Source of the DNA: Diospyros lotus | Taxonomy: Eukaryota > Streptophyta > Magnoliopsida > Ericales > Ebenaceae | DNA length: 64,000 nt | NCBI RefSeq assembly: GCF_014633365.1 | Contig: NW_026267113.1 | Coordinates: 61,001 to 125,000, forward strand | Direction: 5' to 3' | In this document: in pieces, positions 14,409 through 27,060 of the stretch | Numbering within the stretch: the stretch's first letter is position 1 | Layout: each line of letters begins with the position of its first letter | Program-made: the position numbers and the translations under genes | The notes under the pieces: model-generated | The model's database searches: none | What the model was told of the DNA's origin: nothing | Seen by the model: only the letters and a program-made list of their open reading frames with translations

Positions 14409-15744
14409 TTTGCTTGAGTTTCTTCTTTACTTTCACACTAAAAAAACCTGATCCAAAATGGATCCAAAGCTAGCTAGAGTGGTCGCAACCAGCGCCCACA
14501 ACCCAACAAAAAAAGAAACAAAAAAGAAGAAAAAAAACTGATTTGATTTTTCATGAGTTAGAATGGAAGTTCAGTCATGGAGCCTTGACTAGTAAGTCAC
14601 TGTGATTAAAGACAATAAAGACATGAGAGAGAAAAATTGCCCAAAAAGAGAATAAAAAGGAAGGAGAGGGTGTCACAGTCAATTCCCCTTCTTCCCTGCA
14701 ACTTCTTGTGGGTTATTAATTTTTATTTAAGTGGCTGTGTCTGTGCGCGGGATCAATACATACATATATATATATATACATATTCACAGCGGCTCTGAGA
14801 GTTCAGAGAGAGAGAGAAGGAAGACAGTCACGGGTTTGTCTTGAAACGCCTTATTTTTCACAGTCCCAGACAGCCAGACACATATTCTCTCTCACTGCAT
14901 ACCCGAGGAAGAAGGATAATCAAATCTAAACATATTTATTTGTTGTTTTTTATATGTAATTTTAAAATAGCACTATTTTACAAGATTTAATTAAGTTATT
15001 CGCAAGTATAAAAGAAACAGCATGATAATTAATGGATCTTTTATTTATATAATTTTAACTGTTCACTCTTTTTTTTTTGCCAAGTGAGTGTCTGGTTTTT
15101 CAATGTGCTTATATATTCTGTATAGAAATCTATACAAATTATTAAATTATTTTATAGAAAAATTTTGCATTTATATTACTACTTATAATCATACATTAAG
15201 AAAATTAAACACACATCTAAATAGTAATTTTTCAAAAAGATTTTATACAACACACAGATTGGCTTTCACTTTATAGTTTTTTTTTTTCTTTTTTTGATTT
15301 ATTGGTGTAAGTATTTCAAGTTTGATTGTAGTTAGTTTAGGTGTCTTGGGATATCTTCCGGTTGATGTTGCAATTTGTTGTAATTTCTGTGTTCTTTAGA
15401 AAAGTTGAGTCTAAACTCGTCTTAGTACAGGGCTCTCTTTTTATGAGGTGATTCCATATATATATAGTTTTTGGTGGGCCTTTGTTTGTCTTCCAAAACA
15501 ATTAATGATAATAGAAATTTTATATAACTTTATACAAAATATAAAATTTATCAGTATTTGTACATTAAAAATTTAAAAATATCTCAAACTGTTGCATGAT
15601 TATAAAAATAATATTGTTCATACATTTACTGTATAAAATATATGAGTATATATATATATATATCGTCATCCTTTTCCTTTGTTATATGTGATGTAACACC
15701 TCCTTCCCTTCTCCCCTACTCAGGAGTCAGTCCTCATTTTCAAC

Positions 15745-15815
15745 TCTCTCTCTCTCTCTCTCTCTCATCTTCACTTTGAACTCTTCTCATCTTTCTAAAC
15801 TCTCTCTCTGTCTCT
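15745..15815 (+). promoter_or_regulatory. CT-rich 5' leader tract upstream of HSFB4
   Basis: Two CT-dinucleotide tracts separated by pyrimidine-rich sequence lie 80-150 bases upstream of the HSFB4 start codon. Pyrimidine-rich patches of this kind are common around plant transcription starts and in 5' leaders. A TA-rich stretch at about 15648-15664 could supply a TATA element, but it is indistinguishable from a TA microsatellite. The transcription start itself cannot be fixed from sequence. Confidence 0.45.
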
Positions 15816-15893
15816 CTCTAAACCTCAGATATATACACAACGAAGGAAGAAGAAGAAGAAGGTATAGTGGGGGTTAAATTGTGCAGCAGATCA

Positions 15894-17146
15894 ATGGCTG
15901 TGATGCTAGACAACTGTGAGGGGATTCTACTCTCTCTGGAGTCTCACAAGTCAGTTCCAGCCCCATTCCTCACGAAAACATACCAGCTGGTGGATGATCC
16001 GGCCACCGACCACATCGTCTCTTGGGGAGAAGACGACTCCACCTTCGTCGTTTGGCGGCCGCCCGAGTTCGCCCGCGACCTCCTCCCGAACTACTTCAAG
16101 CACAACAACTTCTCCAGCTTCGTTCGGCAACTCAACACCTATGTATGTATATCTTCACTACTCTTAGTTCTCTCTTTTTTTCTTCTTCTTATATATATAT
16201 ATATATGTATATTTTTTTTTTCGTTAATTAGTAGCAATCTAGCGGTGAGACGTGAGGCCGAGGTCCGGAGTTTATCTCTCGTGCCTCGGTTACTCTCTCA
16301 CTTAGTTATAATCTTACTTAAAGAGTTTTTTTCCCGATGAAAATTTAGGGTTTTAGAAAGATTGTGCCGGATAGATGGGAGTTCGCGAACGAGTTCTTCA
16401 AGAAGGGTGAAAAGCATCTTCTCTGCGAGATCCACCGGAGAAAGACGTCTCAGCCGCAGGTGGCGGTGCCAGGCAACCACCAGCTCAATCATTCTTTTTC
16501 GCCGATGGGTGGCCCGGCGAGTTTCTTTGCTTACCCAAGCAGGGTGAGCATTTCGCCGCCGGACTCCGACGAACAGGCCAATTGGTGCGACTCTCCGCCG
16601 CTCCATTCGCCCCCGGGGAGGGCGGTGGCCAACGGCGGATGCTACAAGAGCTCGGTGACAGCGCTTTCGGAGGACAACGAGAGGCTACGGCGGAGCAACA
16701 ACATGCTGATGTCGGAGCTCGCCCACATGAGGAAGCTTTACAACGACATAATTTACTTTGTTCAGAACCATGTCAAGCCCGTTGCTCCCAGCAACGCTTA
16801 CCCTTCTTCTTTGGTTATATGCAACTCATCATTGCCGTCTTCTGCAACACCGATCAACGCTTCATCAATGGTGCAAAAGCCGGCTCTGAACAATCTTATT
16901 GGCTTCCATCAAACCAGCCCTAAACAAGCTCCTCAATTTCAAGCTTTGGGCTCATTCAACCCCACATCGAATAGCTCTTTGACGATTGTTGAAGAACCCA
17001 ACAGGACAAAGCTATTTGGCGTTCCTCTACAATCGAAGAAGAGATTGCACCCGGAATATTCTTCGTCTGTAGAGACAAACAAGGCTCGATTGGTGCTGGA
17101 AAAGGATGACTTAGGGTTGAATCTTATGCCTCCTTCCCCATGTTAG
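15894..17146 (+). CDS. class-B heat-stress transcription factor (HSFB4 / SCHIZORIZA type), two exons
   Basis: Exon 1 is 15894-16142 and exon 2 is 16349-17146. The 206-bp intron has GT at 16143 and AG ending at 16348 and splits the DNA-binding domain in phase 0, the usual plant Hsf position. The start is the ATG at 15894; nine upstream codons in frame begin only with GTG. The 348-aa product has an Hsf DNA-binding domain at about residues 22-115 ([15 protein letters not shown] near its start, [18 protein letters not shown] across the splice). It also has a class-B oligomerisation coiled coil at about 188-225 ([13 protein letters not shown]), the class-B repressor tetrapeptide LFGV at 305-308, a basic KKR cluster at 313-315, and an LNLM motif near the C-terminus. 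The coiled coil lacks the insertion of class A, and there is no AHA activation motif. Known family role: nuclear repressor-type Hsf. Arabidopsis HSFB4 (SCHIZORIZA, also 348 aa as I recall) acts in root ground-tissue and cap cell fate more than in heat response. The full length and the C-terminal motifs make HSFB4 much likelier than HSFB1, B2 or B3. Confidence 0.95.
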
Positions 17147-18682
17147 CTTTCTACACATCTATCCAAGAATCGAACTTTCTTTGCCTTTCTCTTCAGCTTT
17201 CTTATAATTTCTCTCTCTTCTTTCTTGGTTTCTTTTTCTTTTTAACTTAAATTTTGGTATTCTTAGTTTGATGATTGTCTGGTGATTTATGTCACTCTCT
17301 CTATCTTTCTGGGTCTTGAGAGTCTGATCCGTTCAATGTGTGTGTGATTATGTATATATAACTACAGTTTACAGTGCATAATCTTGTATCCCGGCCCAGT
17401 CTTGAATGCGGGTGGGTTTTCAGCTAGAGTGAAATCAAAAGGCAAGTTTAATTAATGGTAAACACCATCTTTTTTATCTGAGCTTTCTTCCCTTTCAACA
17501 GTACAACTCATTGCGCTTGTTTATCACATCTCTTCTTCTTCCTCCTTCCTTTCCGCCTCTGATATCAGAACGCTTCAGTTACATTTATTATCAGCGAGAG
17601 AGAGAGAGAGAGGTTGAAGGCTTTTTCTTCTCGGTTCTGGAAAAAGCTGTGATTCAGGCATGTTCATTGACAGATTTCTCTAGGGCTTTTGCTGATGGAG
17701 CCTTTAAAGCTGATCCGTACATCCATATGACATTGGAAAATACTTATTCTGAAATCTGAATCCTACGAACGGAAAATGAAAATAAATGATGAGAAAAGCA
17801 GCTGACAGAAAAGGATAATTCCATTCTCCAAAATCTAGTGTTAGCCATGCCATTATTGAGGTAATTATTATGATCATCTCTACTACAATTGTCAAGAAGA
17901 AAGTGTATCATTTAGAAAAGAAGGTCATCATCATATCTTCTGATTGTTAAGATGATAATCTCCATTTCTCGTTTGTTTGAACAGTCAGTCACGCAAGGTC
18001 AGAAAGAGAAGAAACGCAGGCAGACGAGTACAAAAATATATGTAGCATATATATATATATAATGGAGAAAAGGGTTGGGTTATTCGATGAAAACGAAATA
18101 TTGGAGAAGTGACGAGAAATGATGTTCGAAATGTTTCTATCAAGGCTTCTATACTTCTTCTGAGGACCAGAAAACCTGTGCCTTTTCCTACTTTAAGTAT
18201 CTGATCAAGGCCTTCAAACCTCGCTTTGGATCCCCACTCCTCTTTCCTTATCCTTTCTTTCTCTTCTTCCAACCTCTCTTTCCTAAACTCCAAATTCAAA
18301 CAGTGACTGATGAAGATTGTGAGAAAGGAAGTCCTTTGACTGGTAGATGATATATATATATATATGCATGCATACATATATATATACATATATGCCTGTT
18401 CGTGTGCTTGTTTTTATGATGTATGCAAGAACCAATTAACTTTGCCCAAAATACCATCTTTTTTATTGCTTTGCTTGTTACTTTGCCCAATACCCCATTA
18501 CAGGTAAAGTTTCACCATAAAGTTTGACTAAGCACTTCTAGTAGCTTTTCCTTTCTTGACCCTTTGTTGTTTATGCATTCCCATGCTCTAATTTAATTGT
18601 AATTCAGAGAAACTCTGCAAAGCCCACATGTGGAAGAAGAGAAAAAAACAAGAAGAAGAAAGAGGCTACCACTTATATCGAG

Positions 18683-18721
<39 letters not shown>

Positions 18722-20223
18722 CTTGGTCGTGCAATGATTTGGCGTTCTACGAAAAACCCTAACCCTAGTTTTGTGTATCTTCCAAGCCCGAGTTTGTCCT
18801 TTTCCTGTTGGAGGATATGTTTGGCACGTGACTGGAAGCTGCACGTGCATCGTAGTAGAAGGATACGTCCCGTCGGAGGAGGAAGAGGTAGATGTACCAT
18901 ATATACATATATATACATGAGAAAGATCGATTCTGCATATATATATATATATATATGTGCATTTCCAGTGACAGAGAGCTAATCTTAATTACTCTCTTAT
19001 ATAGATAAGATTTTATACTGAATCATTTTGTTAATTAATCGATTTTAGGTTATAGTGGTCTATAATTATAATAATAATAATAAAAAAAAGAGAATGAAAT
19101 TATTCAAATTACGATATTTAAATATTTTGTACAATTAAAATTGAATGTGTAAAAAATATTACTTTTCAAAAGTGGAAATACGGATATCCAATAAAGAAGC
19201 TTTTTATAAGGGTAATGTTTTTGTTTGTGTGTTGCTGCTTAACAGCCGTATTGGACCATCACACACACACACACCAAAGTTCTCAAAGTAGGAAAAGGAG
19301 AAATTAAAAAAGCCACAAAATTAAAGATCAATTAACAAAGCCATGTTTGCTTGCTTGCTTCGTTTACTCTTTTTAATGCACTTTATTGACATTTTTCTTT
19401 TGGTACTCTCCACTTTGTTGACAAATCCAAAGCTCATACGTACTAAATCATATATATATATATATACATATACATACATACACACATATATATATATGGG
19501 TCACGATTATTTTCTTTAGAATCAAGTGTACTTCTATCAAGATTATGAACTTGGTCCTCAAGGCATAAATAAACTCACAAAAAAAGAATCGTTCAAGTGT
19601 TGTTCTTTAAACTCTCAGATTTCGTGTTTGAGTCCTAACAAGAAGAGAAAACTCAGCAATCAATGACTATATATCTTGAAAATCGAAAAAATGTCGGCCG
19701 CTCTCACGTCAATAGAAAGAGAATAGGGATAAAAACTGACTACTGAATTTCCTAATTTACATCTTATGCTAGAATCGTGAAATCGAGCAGTAGGGGGCGC
19801 TCTTAATAATAAAAAAAATTAAGAATTTTTAGTGTCCCATAGTGTTGTACATATTTCATTGTCAAACTGCATGTCAGGAATAGCAAAATTAATGTTATTC
19901 TATTATATATATATATATATATATATATACATTGATAAACAAAAAATTAAGTTAATTATCACAAAAATTTAATCAATCATCAAATATTATATATTGATGA
20001 AATTTATATTAACTAACACTTTGACAGAGACACAAAGAAAGCTCAAGTATATATAAGAACTACTTAATATTATTGCATGGTCCCACTATTGAACTGCACA
20101 TATACAGTTGAAAAAAAAAACACCCCATCCTCGTAACCTTGAAAAAAGCAAAAAGAATACATAATACAGTTGTTTCACTTAAGTGTTTTTAATCTCATTA
20201 CATTTGTAAGCCTCACCGTTTTT
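17147..20223. other. HSFB4 3' flank and intergenic sequence
   Basis: The first few hundred bases after the HSFB4 stop are T/C-rich and presumably hold the 3' untranslated region; I cannot fix a poly(A) site. Beyond about 17.5 kb I see no gene. Microsatellites include GA at 18686-18719 and TA at about 18936-18957 and 19903-19929. A minus-strand frame at about 18140-18310 is rich in Lys, Glu and Arg but matches nothing I recognise. Confidence 0.5.
18686..18719. repeat. (GA)n microsatellite
   Basis: About 34 bases of uninterrupted GA dinucleotides. Minus-strand open frames running through it as Ser-Leu repeats are artefacts. Confidence 0.95.
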
Positions 20224-21142
20224 TACTTTTTAGAGCTAATGGCGCGAAAAAATTAAATCTTTTTATCTTTTTATAATTTTATTCAAACGTTTTAATTTTA
20301 GTAATAGACATCTGATTTGATCGATTAGTTGCAATTTTAGCCACGACTCAAATCCAATTCGAGAGGCATGTGCTCCCACTAACATGGCAAACTACTTGAT
20401 ATTTTAAAACATTTTGAGTGAGCTTCACATTGATACACATAAAACATTTTCATATATATATAAAAGAAGGAAGGCAAGCGAAGGATAGAGACGACAAAGA
20501 AAAGAGGATGACACTGACGATCGACGCTATACTGGAGGCGGCCGATCATCTAGAAACTAGAGGCGCCGATGGAAGCTGATCTAGAATCTAGAAGCTTGTT
20601 GGCCGATCGTTGAGGCCGGCTTAAGTGACCGACGATGAAGGTGAGACGACCAACAAAGGACGTCATCGGCCCGAAAGAGTAGAAGACCATCAATTACTTT
20701 CTCTGAGGTGGTTGTGAATAGGAAGAAACCCAAACCGGTCGTCAGTCTAACTTCTAGATTAGTTGTTGTCGCTATGAGTAAAAGGAAGCCTAGCTAGATC
20801 GATCACTGCCTCTAGCTTCCAGATTGATCGTCCGCTATTGTAGCCATCGCCATCGCCATTTCGTCCTTTACATGCTTCTTCTCTCTATGTATATATATAT
20901 TTAAAATTTTCTTTTTTATTTTTTTTTATGTGTCAATGTGAGACCCACTTAAAATATTTTAAAACGCTAGGTGGTGTGCCATGTCAATGGGCACACACGC
21001 CTCCCGAATTAGATTCGGGTCGTGACTAAAATTGTAATCAATCAATTAAATTGAACCTCTGTCGCTAAAATTAAAATATTTAAATAAAATGATAAAATTA
21101 CAAAAATATTTACTTTTTGTATACTAATAACCCTACTTTTTA
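20224..21142. mobile_element. Mutator-like element (MULE), non-autonomous, with long terminal inverted repeats
   Basis: The 901-bp element occupies 20233-21133 and is flanked by a perfect 9-bp direct repeat TACTTTTTA (20224-20232 and 21134-21142), the target duplication length typical of Mutator. The terminal inverted repeats are long, roughly 230 bases, and imperfect. The left arm starts GAGCTAATGGCGCG and the reverse complement of the right arm starts GGGTTATTAGTATAC. Further in, both carry matching blocks such as TTTTAATTTTAG, CAATTTTAG followed by CACGAC, and ACATGGCA. The interior at about 20465-20880 is clearly GC-richer than the arms and contains no transposase, so the element would depend on enzyme supplied elsewhere. 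Long TIRs, the 9-bp duplication and terminal G together make the MULE call strong. Whether the interior is a captured host fragment (Pack-MULE) cannot be settled here. Confidence 0.85.
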
Positions 21143-21301
21143 TTGACCAGATAGTAGAGCAATTGTCAAAAGATATATTGGCCCCTTTGGCTAGTTATAG
21201 TTTTAACTAACGAACAAAACATATAACCCAAACCATTATTCTTAATATCGGGTTGAATCTGATTTCCATAATACGTACTGTAATACGACACAATCATATG
21301 T

Positions 21302-21324
21302 TGTGTGTGTGTGTGTGTGTGTGT
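21302..21324. repeat. (GT)n microsatellite
   Basis: Uninterrupted GT dinucleotide run of about 23 bases shortly after the MULE. Confidence 0.95.
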
Positions 21325-23782
21325 TTTGGAAAAGAAAAACGTAATCCCTTGTAGTGCCGAGGGGAAGCAGTAGGTATACGTGGGCCTCCCGTAAAGTCTG
21401 AAGGAGAGGGCTTAAGTCACTCGCCTTATAGTGGGCTTGGGCTCAATCTCTCCGGAGCTTGGTATTAAACATAATATGGCCCAACTTATGGTGGCCCAAT
21501 TCAAAATTTAAACCCAAAATCTTTTGTCTCACCATGGGCCACATTAACACTTTCATGGACATCAAGGTAATGCCCAGACGTGTGGGGCTTTAGGCAGATG
21601 AAACACATGAAATTAATACTGAAACATGAGTTCTCAGCTTTAAGGGGTTTGGATGTAGATTTTTTTTCCATCTATATATTTTAATTAATTATACAACATT
21701 GTACTGCATCAGAGGTTTAATTTAAATTTTCCTTCTAATCCGAGGCATCATTATATTAAAGAATTATAATAAATAATTAAAATATTTACATCATATATAA
21801 TATACACATATTTACGGCTTAACCTGCAAGTCAATATAAGAACATGCTTATTTTTATGTTGTTTTTGATCTAGTAGAATACGTGCTATTAGATATATATC
21901 AACCGGTAATATGCGGTCTTGGTTTCATATAAAATAGGATCCAAATTGATGATCCTCAAATTGAAAATTTTAGACTCCCAATCAACTCAATTATAAAGTA
22001 AACTAAAAAAACTCAACCCAATAAAATTTGTATTAGATTGGAGGGTTTTGATTCCAAAATTTATAAATTATACCAAATTTTATACTCTAAAAGTTTGCAT
22101 CAAAGTATTAAAATTACCCAAATTTACATTAACATAAATTCTAAAGAACAACAACAAACAATCACCTGGACATTATAATATAGGGTTGGGTTGGGGGATA
22201 TAACTTGGAATCCTGATGTGAATCGATCGAATCTAAAGAAACAAAACCAGAATCTTTAACTAATTAAGTTATACTGATTCGAATTCTGCTCTAAATACGT
22301 CAGCACCCTTAGTCTTAACAACACTATGTATATATGTATATGAGACAAGCCCAGTTCAGTGAATGAAGTGATGTGCAAGCCATGGCAGATAGATATAGGT
22401 ATGGATCCACTAAGCAGTAATTAAGAAAGAGTAGTCAAGGGTCAGCAGCTAGCGAAGTAACTGGGTGTTGAGACCGGGAGCTCTGCTGGGGCTCTACATA
22501 TGTACTCAATTTCCTTAAATGGGCGGGGAGTCTGTGTACTTGCTGAAAATGACAACACCCTCAACAATTGGCACGATGCTTTGCCTTTTGACTACTGCTC
22601 GGTTAGCTAATTCTTCAAACCTCATCGATCTCCTTCAGCAACCACAATTAATATAATATACATATATTTAAAACAGCACACATATACATATCATCTCCGT
22701 TCCCTTCCTTATTCAACCACTGTTGAAATTCATGTATAGAGAGAGAGAGAGAGAGTGGAGGTGGGACCATTAATGGTGGCAATACTATAATGATTCTTTT
22801 CTTCTTTGAGCCTTCGCCTGCAGTTCCCGATGATAAAGGGCGGGTGGGGAAGGTGGGAGAGAAATGACACTATTATAAATACAATATATATATAATGGAA
22901 AATAATATTCTTACAATTTTTTTATGTGAAAACTACTAAATAAGATAACGTATCTGTTGAGGAATTCTCTTACACCACTTGTGAAGAATAAATCAAACAC
23001 AGACATAATTAAACTTTTCAACCCTTACGTATACCCATTATCAAAATGAGATACAAACACATTGTACTGGTATTCTGGAGCAAAAGATAAATAAAAATTT
23101 ACAATCTAAATAATATAAGAAAAAAGAGATCGTGTCAATAGGTTTGGGAGATAGTTAAGAGTGAGTTTTTTTTTCCTTTGAGGATGAAAATAAGAAAAGG
23201 CGTTGTTAAGTTCAAGCATTAAGCAGCCTGACATGAAGAAGTATTGGATTGTATCTTCTTTAATAATGGATCGGACAGCTTTGTAGAAGAGAGGAAGTAT
23301 TCTATCACGGCCAAGAGCTTTTAGGGCACCTATTGACATTAGTAGGGCTTCGCATATTTTCTCATAGAAAGGGATTTTTCCAATATTATGATTACCAGTA
23401 AAAATTTTATAAATGGTGTGTGTCTTTGGTAGGATCACATATGAAAAAGCGAAACACCTGATAAAAGTCCTTTATATTTATAAAGATACCACGACTACTA
23501 CTGCTACTATATCATTGTTGATTTTTTTTTTACAAAATAAATTCTCCAATTAAAATATATGTATAGGCATGAATTATAAATGGGATGTGGGGGAGAGAAG
23601 ATAAGGTGGTGCAACTGTGATAATGCTAAGTTAAAAAACAACCCACCCAACAACAAGATCTCTCCGTTGTGGATTCTTTTTATCCAATCGAACCTCTTCT
23701 TGCAGAGAACATGTCCCTTTATTCATGTCTTCTTCATCAAAAGCCATTATTTTATTTAAATTATTTTATCTTTTTCTTTTTT

Positions 23783-23786
<4 letters not shown>

Positions 23787-23828
<42 letters not shown>
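23787..23828. repeat. (GA)n microsatellite
   Basis: About 42 bases of alternating G and A, the longest GA tract in the window. The overlapping 149-codon open frame reads as an Arg-Glu run through it and is not a gene. Confidence 0.95.
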
Positions 23829-23830
<2 letters not shown>

Positions 23831-26759
23831 CTTGGTTATAGGGGTTGGGTAGTTTGGTCATCAATTTTGGGCAGTGCTTTGAAATCAGGGTTGGGTTGGA
23901 GAGATGTGTTGTGGATTGGTGCTGCAGAAAAGAGGGCAAAACAAACCAAACAACATATGCTTTCTTTTATTTATTTTTCTCTCTCTCTTTCTATCCTTTT
24001 CTTTCCAACCCAGCTTCTCTCAGTGTACAACTGTCCTGCTGATGAATCAATACCCATTATCATATTATATCTAATCTTCTTCACACGCTACGACTACTTG
24101 CCCTATTTAGTAAGTTAGGTCTTTTTCATAGTCTTTTTTGTCACATACCCCATGTTATATATATATGGCTCTACTCATAAAATGTATCACGCGTACGTAG
24201 TTAAACAATGATAACATGACATTTTTTTTAAAAATCTTTTGTATAGAATATTCAAGATATCACCCTCATAAATGATGTAAAAACGACAATTTTGAATCAC
24301 GTTGGACTTCTCTTTTTTCTTCTCGATGTATTTAAATTTTCTATTTGTATCTAACTACCTTCAACAATCTAGACAAGTTAAGATGTAAGAGTCTCTCTAT
24401 GCTATGTTACATACTAATTTGGAGGCTAAGATATTTTTGTGAAAGGAAAAGGGTAAAAAACATAAATTTATATGTATAATTACATATAAATAAATTATCT
24501 CATATTGTCTTTTCCTTTCCCTCTCTATTTAAATATCTTTGATCCAAATATGGCCCAATCAATCAAATCATGTAATCGACTCTTATTTGTCGGCAATGGT
24601 ATTTTACTATTTTATGCTCTGAGACAAAAAAGTTTTTAGTGATTTCTTTTACGAACTTTACTATGGTAAACATATATATAAAATGTATGCGTTTGTCCTA
24701 TTTGTTTAACAATTGTTTAGCAAATTAAGTTCATGTATTACTTTATAAGGCTTTGTTAGTCCTTAACTATTGACAGAAAAAAAAAAAAGTGATTCAAGGG
24801 CGGGTTTATACATCTTGATTTAGCAACAATGAGCAGAGGCTTGGCTGTTGCCTGTAGGTCATCGGGCCAAGTTTATTATGTTGCTCAATCTCGAGCATCT
24901 ATCCTCTTGTGGGCTGGTGATATGTTGTATTTATAACTATAGTACTGTCTGGCTAGCTATTCTTACAAATTTTGCTGCATTTTTGTAGACTTTTGGCTCC
25001 CAAATAAAAAACCAACCATGAGCAGAGACCTTAGAGGTGTAGAGAATATTGTTTCTCAAGGACGAGAATATTCTGAGAACATTGATGAGTACTGATGTTA
25101 AATTTGTTCCTACTCTCAGATATGTTAGCTAAATATGGGGTGAACAGAAATCAGGATCTAATAATTTGCAATAGCATGTTAGCAAGTATGATCTGGTAGC
25201 ATGGTTGTTAACTAATCATCATGTGTTTGTTTCTTTGGCTGATATATATGCTGTTTTTATTCAATAAAATAATCATTTTTGCTCCATCAAATATTAAAAA
25301 AAAACAACTTTTATACAGAAAATATGCTCCTATAGATAACATTATCGTTTGTGGTATGTTTCACATGCATCACATGACTTCACAATAAATACATCATATA
25401 TATACATCTTTATCACCCAACCATATGCATATAAGAAAATGGCTCAACAAAACCGGAAAACCATCTGATTATTGTTCGAGCTACAGCAGTCTGCATATAC
25501 CCAATTAACTTTGAGAGAAATACAAATTAAAAAAGAAAAAATCAATCACAGCACAGATCAAAATTGCAAGATGGCATCGTAGTGTAGTTATAATGTTATG
25601 AAATGCAAGCATAAGTAGTGTAGTTATACTTGTTTTACGTGCATGGGGGAATTGGCATCAATTAAGCATCCATCATACAATTTTGATGGATCGATGCATG
25701 CAATGCGTAAACATATATATATATATATATATATACACATAAATATTTTTGGAAGGTAGAGGCAATTCAAATGACCATTTGTCTTGTACTAAAACCAGGT
25801 TTGTCGTTTGCTTACAGGTCTTGTCTAGCTACGTATATTAACTTGTACATTCAAGCTAGACAGCCCAAACATGTCTCTGTCACCGTCTACATCATCCCAT
25901 CTTCAAGTCTCTCTATTTTATCGCATCGTCTCTACTGCCAAAGGGTCCCCATTTCCTATATATTTATTCAAATCCTTGTGCGTCAATCATCTACCCTCAA
26001 TATTATGCACATTCTACCCTTCAAATTTCTTTAATGGCGATCTAGCTACTAGCTAGTCTAACTGGGAGAGACGTTGCAAAGTTGAAATGGATGAGCCATT
26101 GGTGCCTTCACGCTTAGTCATGCTATTATAGCGATGTACTATATATTATTATTCAAAGACTTCTCTGATTTACTCTCTAATGATTAAATTAGGTGAAACT
26201 GTCATATCAACAACAACAACAACAACAACAAAAATCTCAAAAGTTAAGATCAAGCGAAGAAAAGGAAATAGGAAGTAATTTTGGAAAAAATTGAAGTTCA
26301 ACCTTTTAAAGAAACATGCCATTTTAGTAAAATCCTATTCCACCACTATTTCCATAATTTTTTAATTTAATTCTTAATTTTTTATAGATATCACACCCGT
26401 CATAATCCTATCAAGATAATTAGCAATTATAATAAAAAAAGTTTTGTTGGCTAATCTCGTGTGAATAATGACTGACACAACATAACAAGATTATTATATT
26501 TTATATCTCAAATTTGTAAGTTGAGCGTGCAAACTCCAACCAAAATCCTGTATCAATAAATATAATTGAGGATATTAAAAATTATTAAACATTAAGTTAA
26601 AGTCGATATTATCTTAAGTCAATTAGATTAGTGAAACAATTTTTACTTTGCAAAAAAAATAATAATAATTTTTGAGAAAGTTAGGTGTAACTTTATGCAA
26701 ATTATTTTTGGATGATAATTATGAAAATAATATTAGTATATTGTTTGATTTAAATTAAG

Positions 26760-27060
26760 AGTAAAAGGGCAGTTCAGCAGCGGGCAGCCAGTAAAGTTGG
26801 TTTGGTCAATAGAGCACATGAGGAAGCAGTTGCAGCAGAACCTGATCCACCTTGAAATGCGTTCCAGAGAGGAGGACGGGGAGGAGGAGGAGGAGGAAGA
26901 GGAGGGAGGGAGGAGCTTTACCCTGGGCCTGCAGTACATGATGATCAATAAGGATGCCCCAACATAAATGCAGATCGAGATGAGTTCCCACCCTGCCTGG
27001 CCCCTGGATGATCGCCACGTGTGAACACTCCGGCACCGGCCGGCAAGGGGGGGGCGAGTC
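26760..27060. other. GC-rich island of unknown nature
   Basis: This 300-base block stands out against very AT-rich flanks. It includes a GAG-rich run at about 26876-26910 and a CACGTG G-box near 27017. The + strand is open for about 70 codons (ending in TAA near 26966) and the - strand for 109 and 131 codons. None carries a domain I recognise, and the purine run explains the Glu or Ser/Leu homopolymers. It could be a decayed exon, a regulatory island or part of an unannotated transcript. Confidence 0.3.

Noticed and set aside
16143..16348. Possible separate gene or SINE in the HSFB4 intron
   Set aside because: The intron is 206 bp. A GTGAGACGTGAGGCCGAGG stretch hints at repeat-derived sequence, but no boxes, tail or duplication confirm it.
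23669..24118. 149-codon plus-strand open frame
   Set aside because: It runs straight through the GA microsatellite, giving an Arg-Glu run, and has no recognisable domain.
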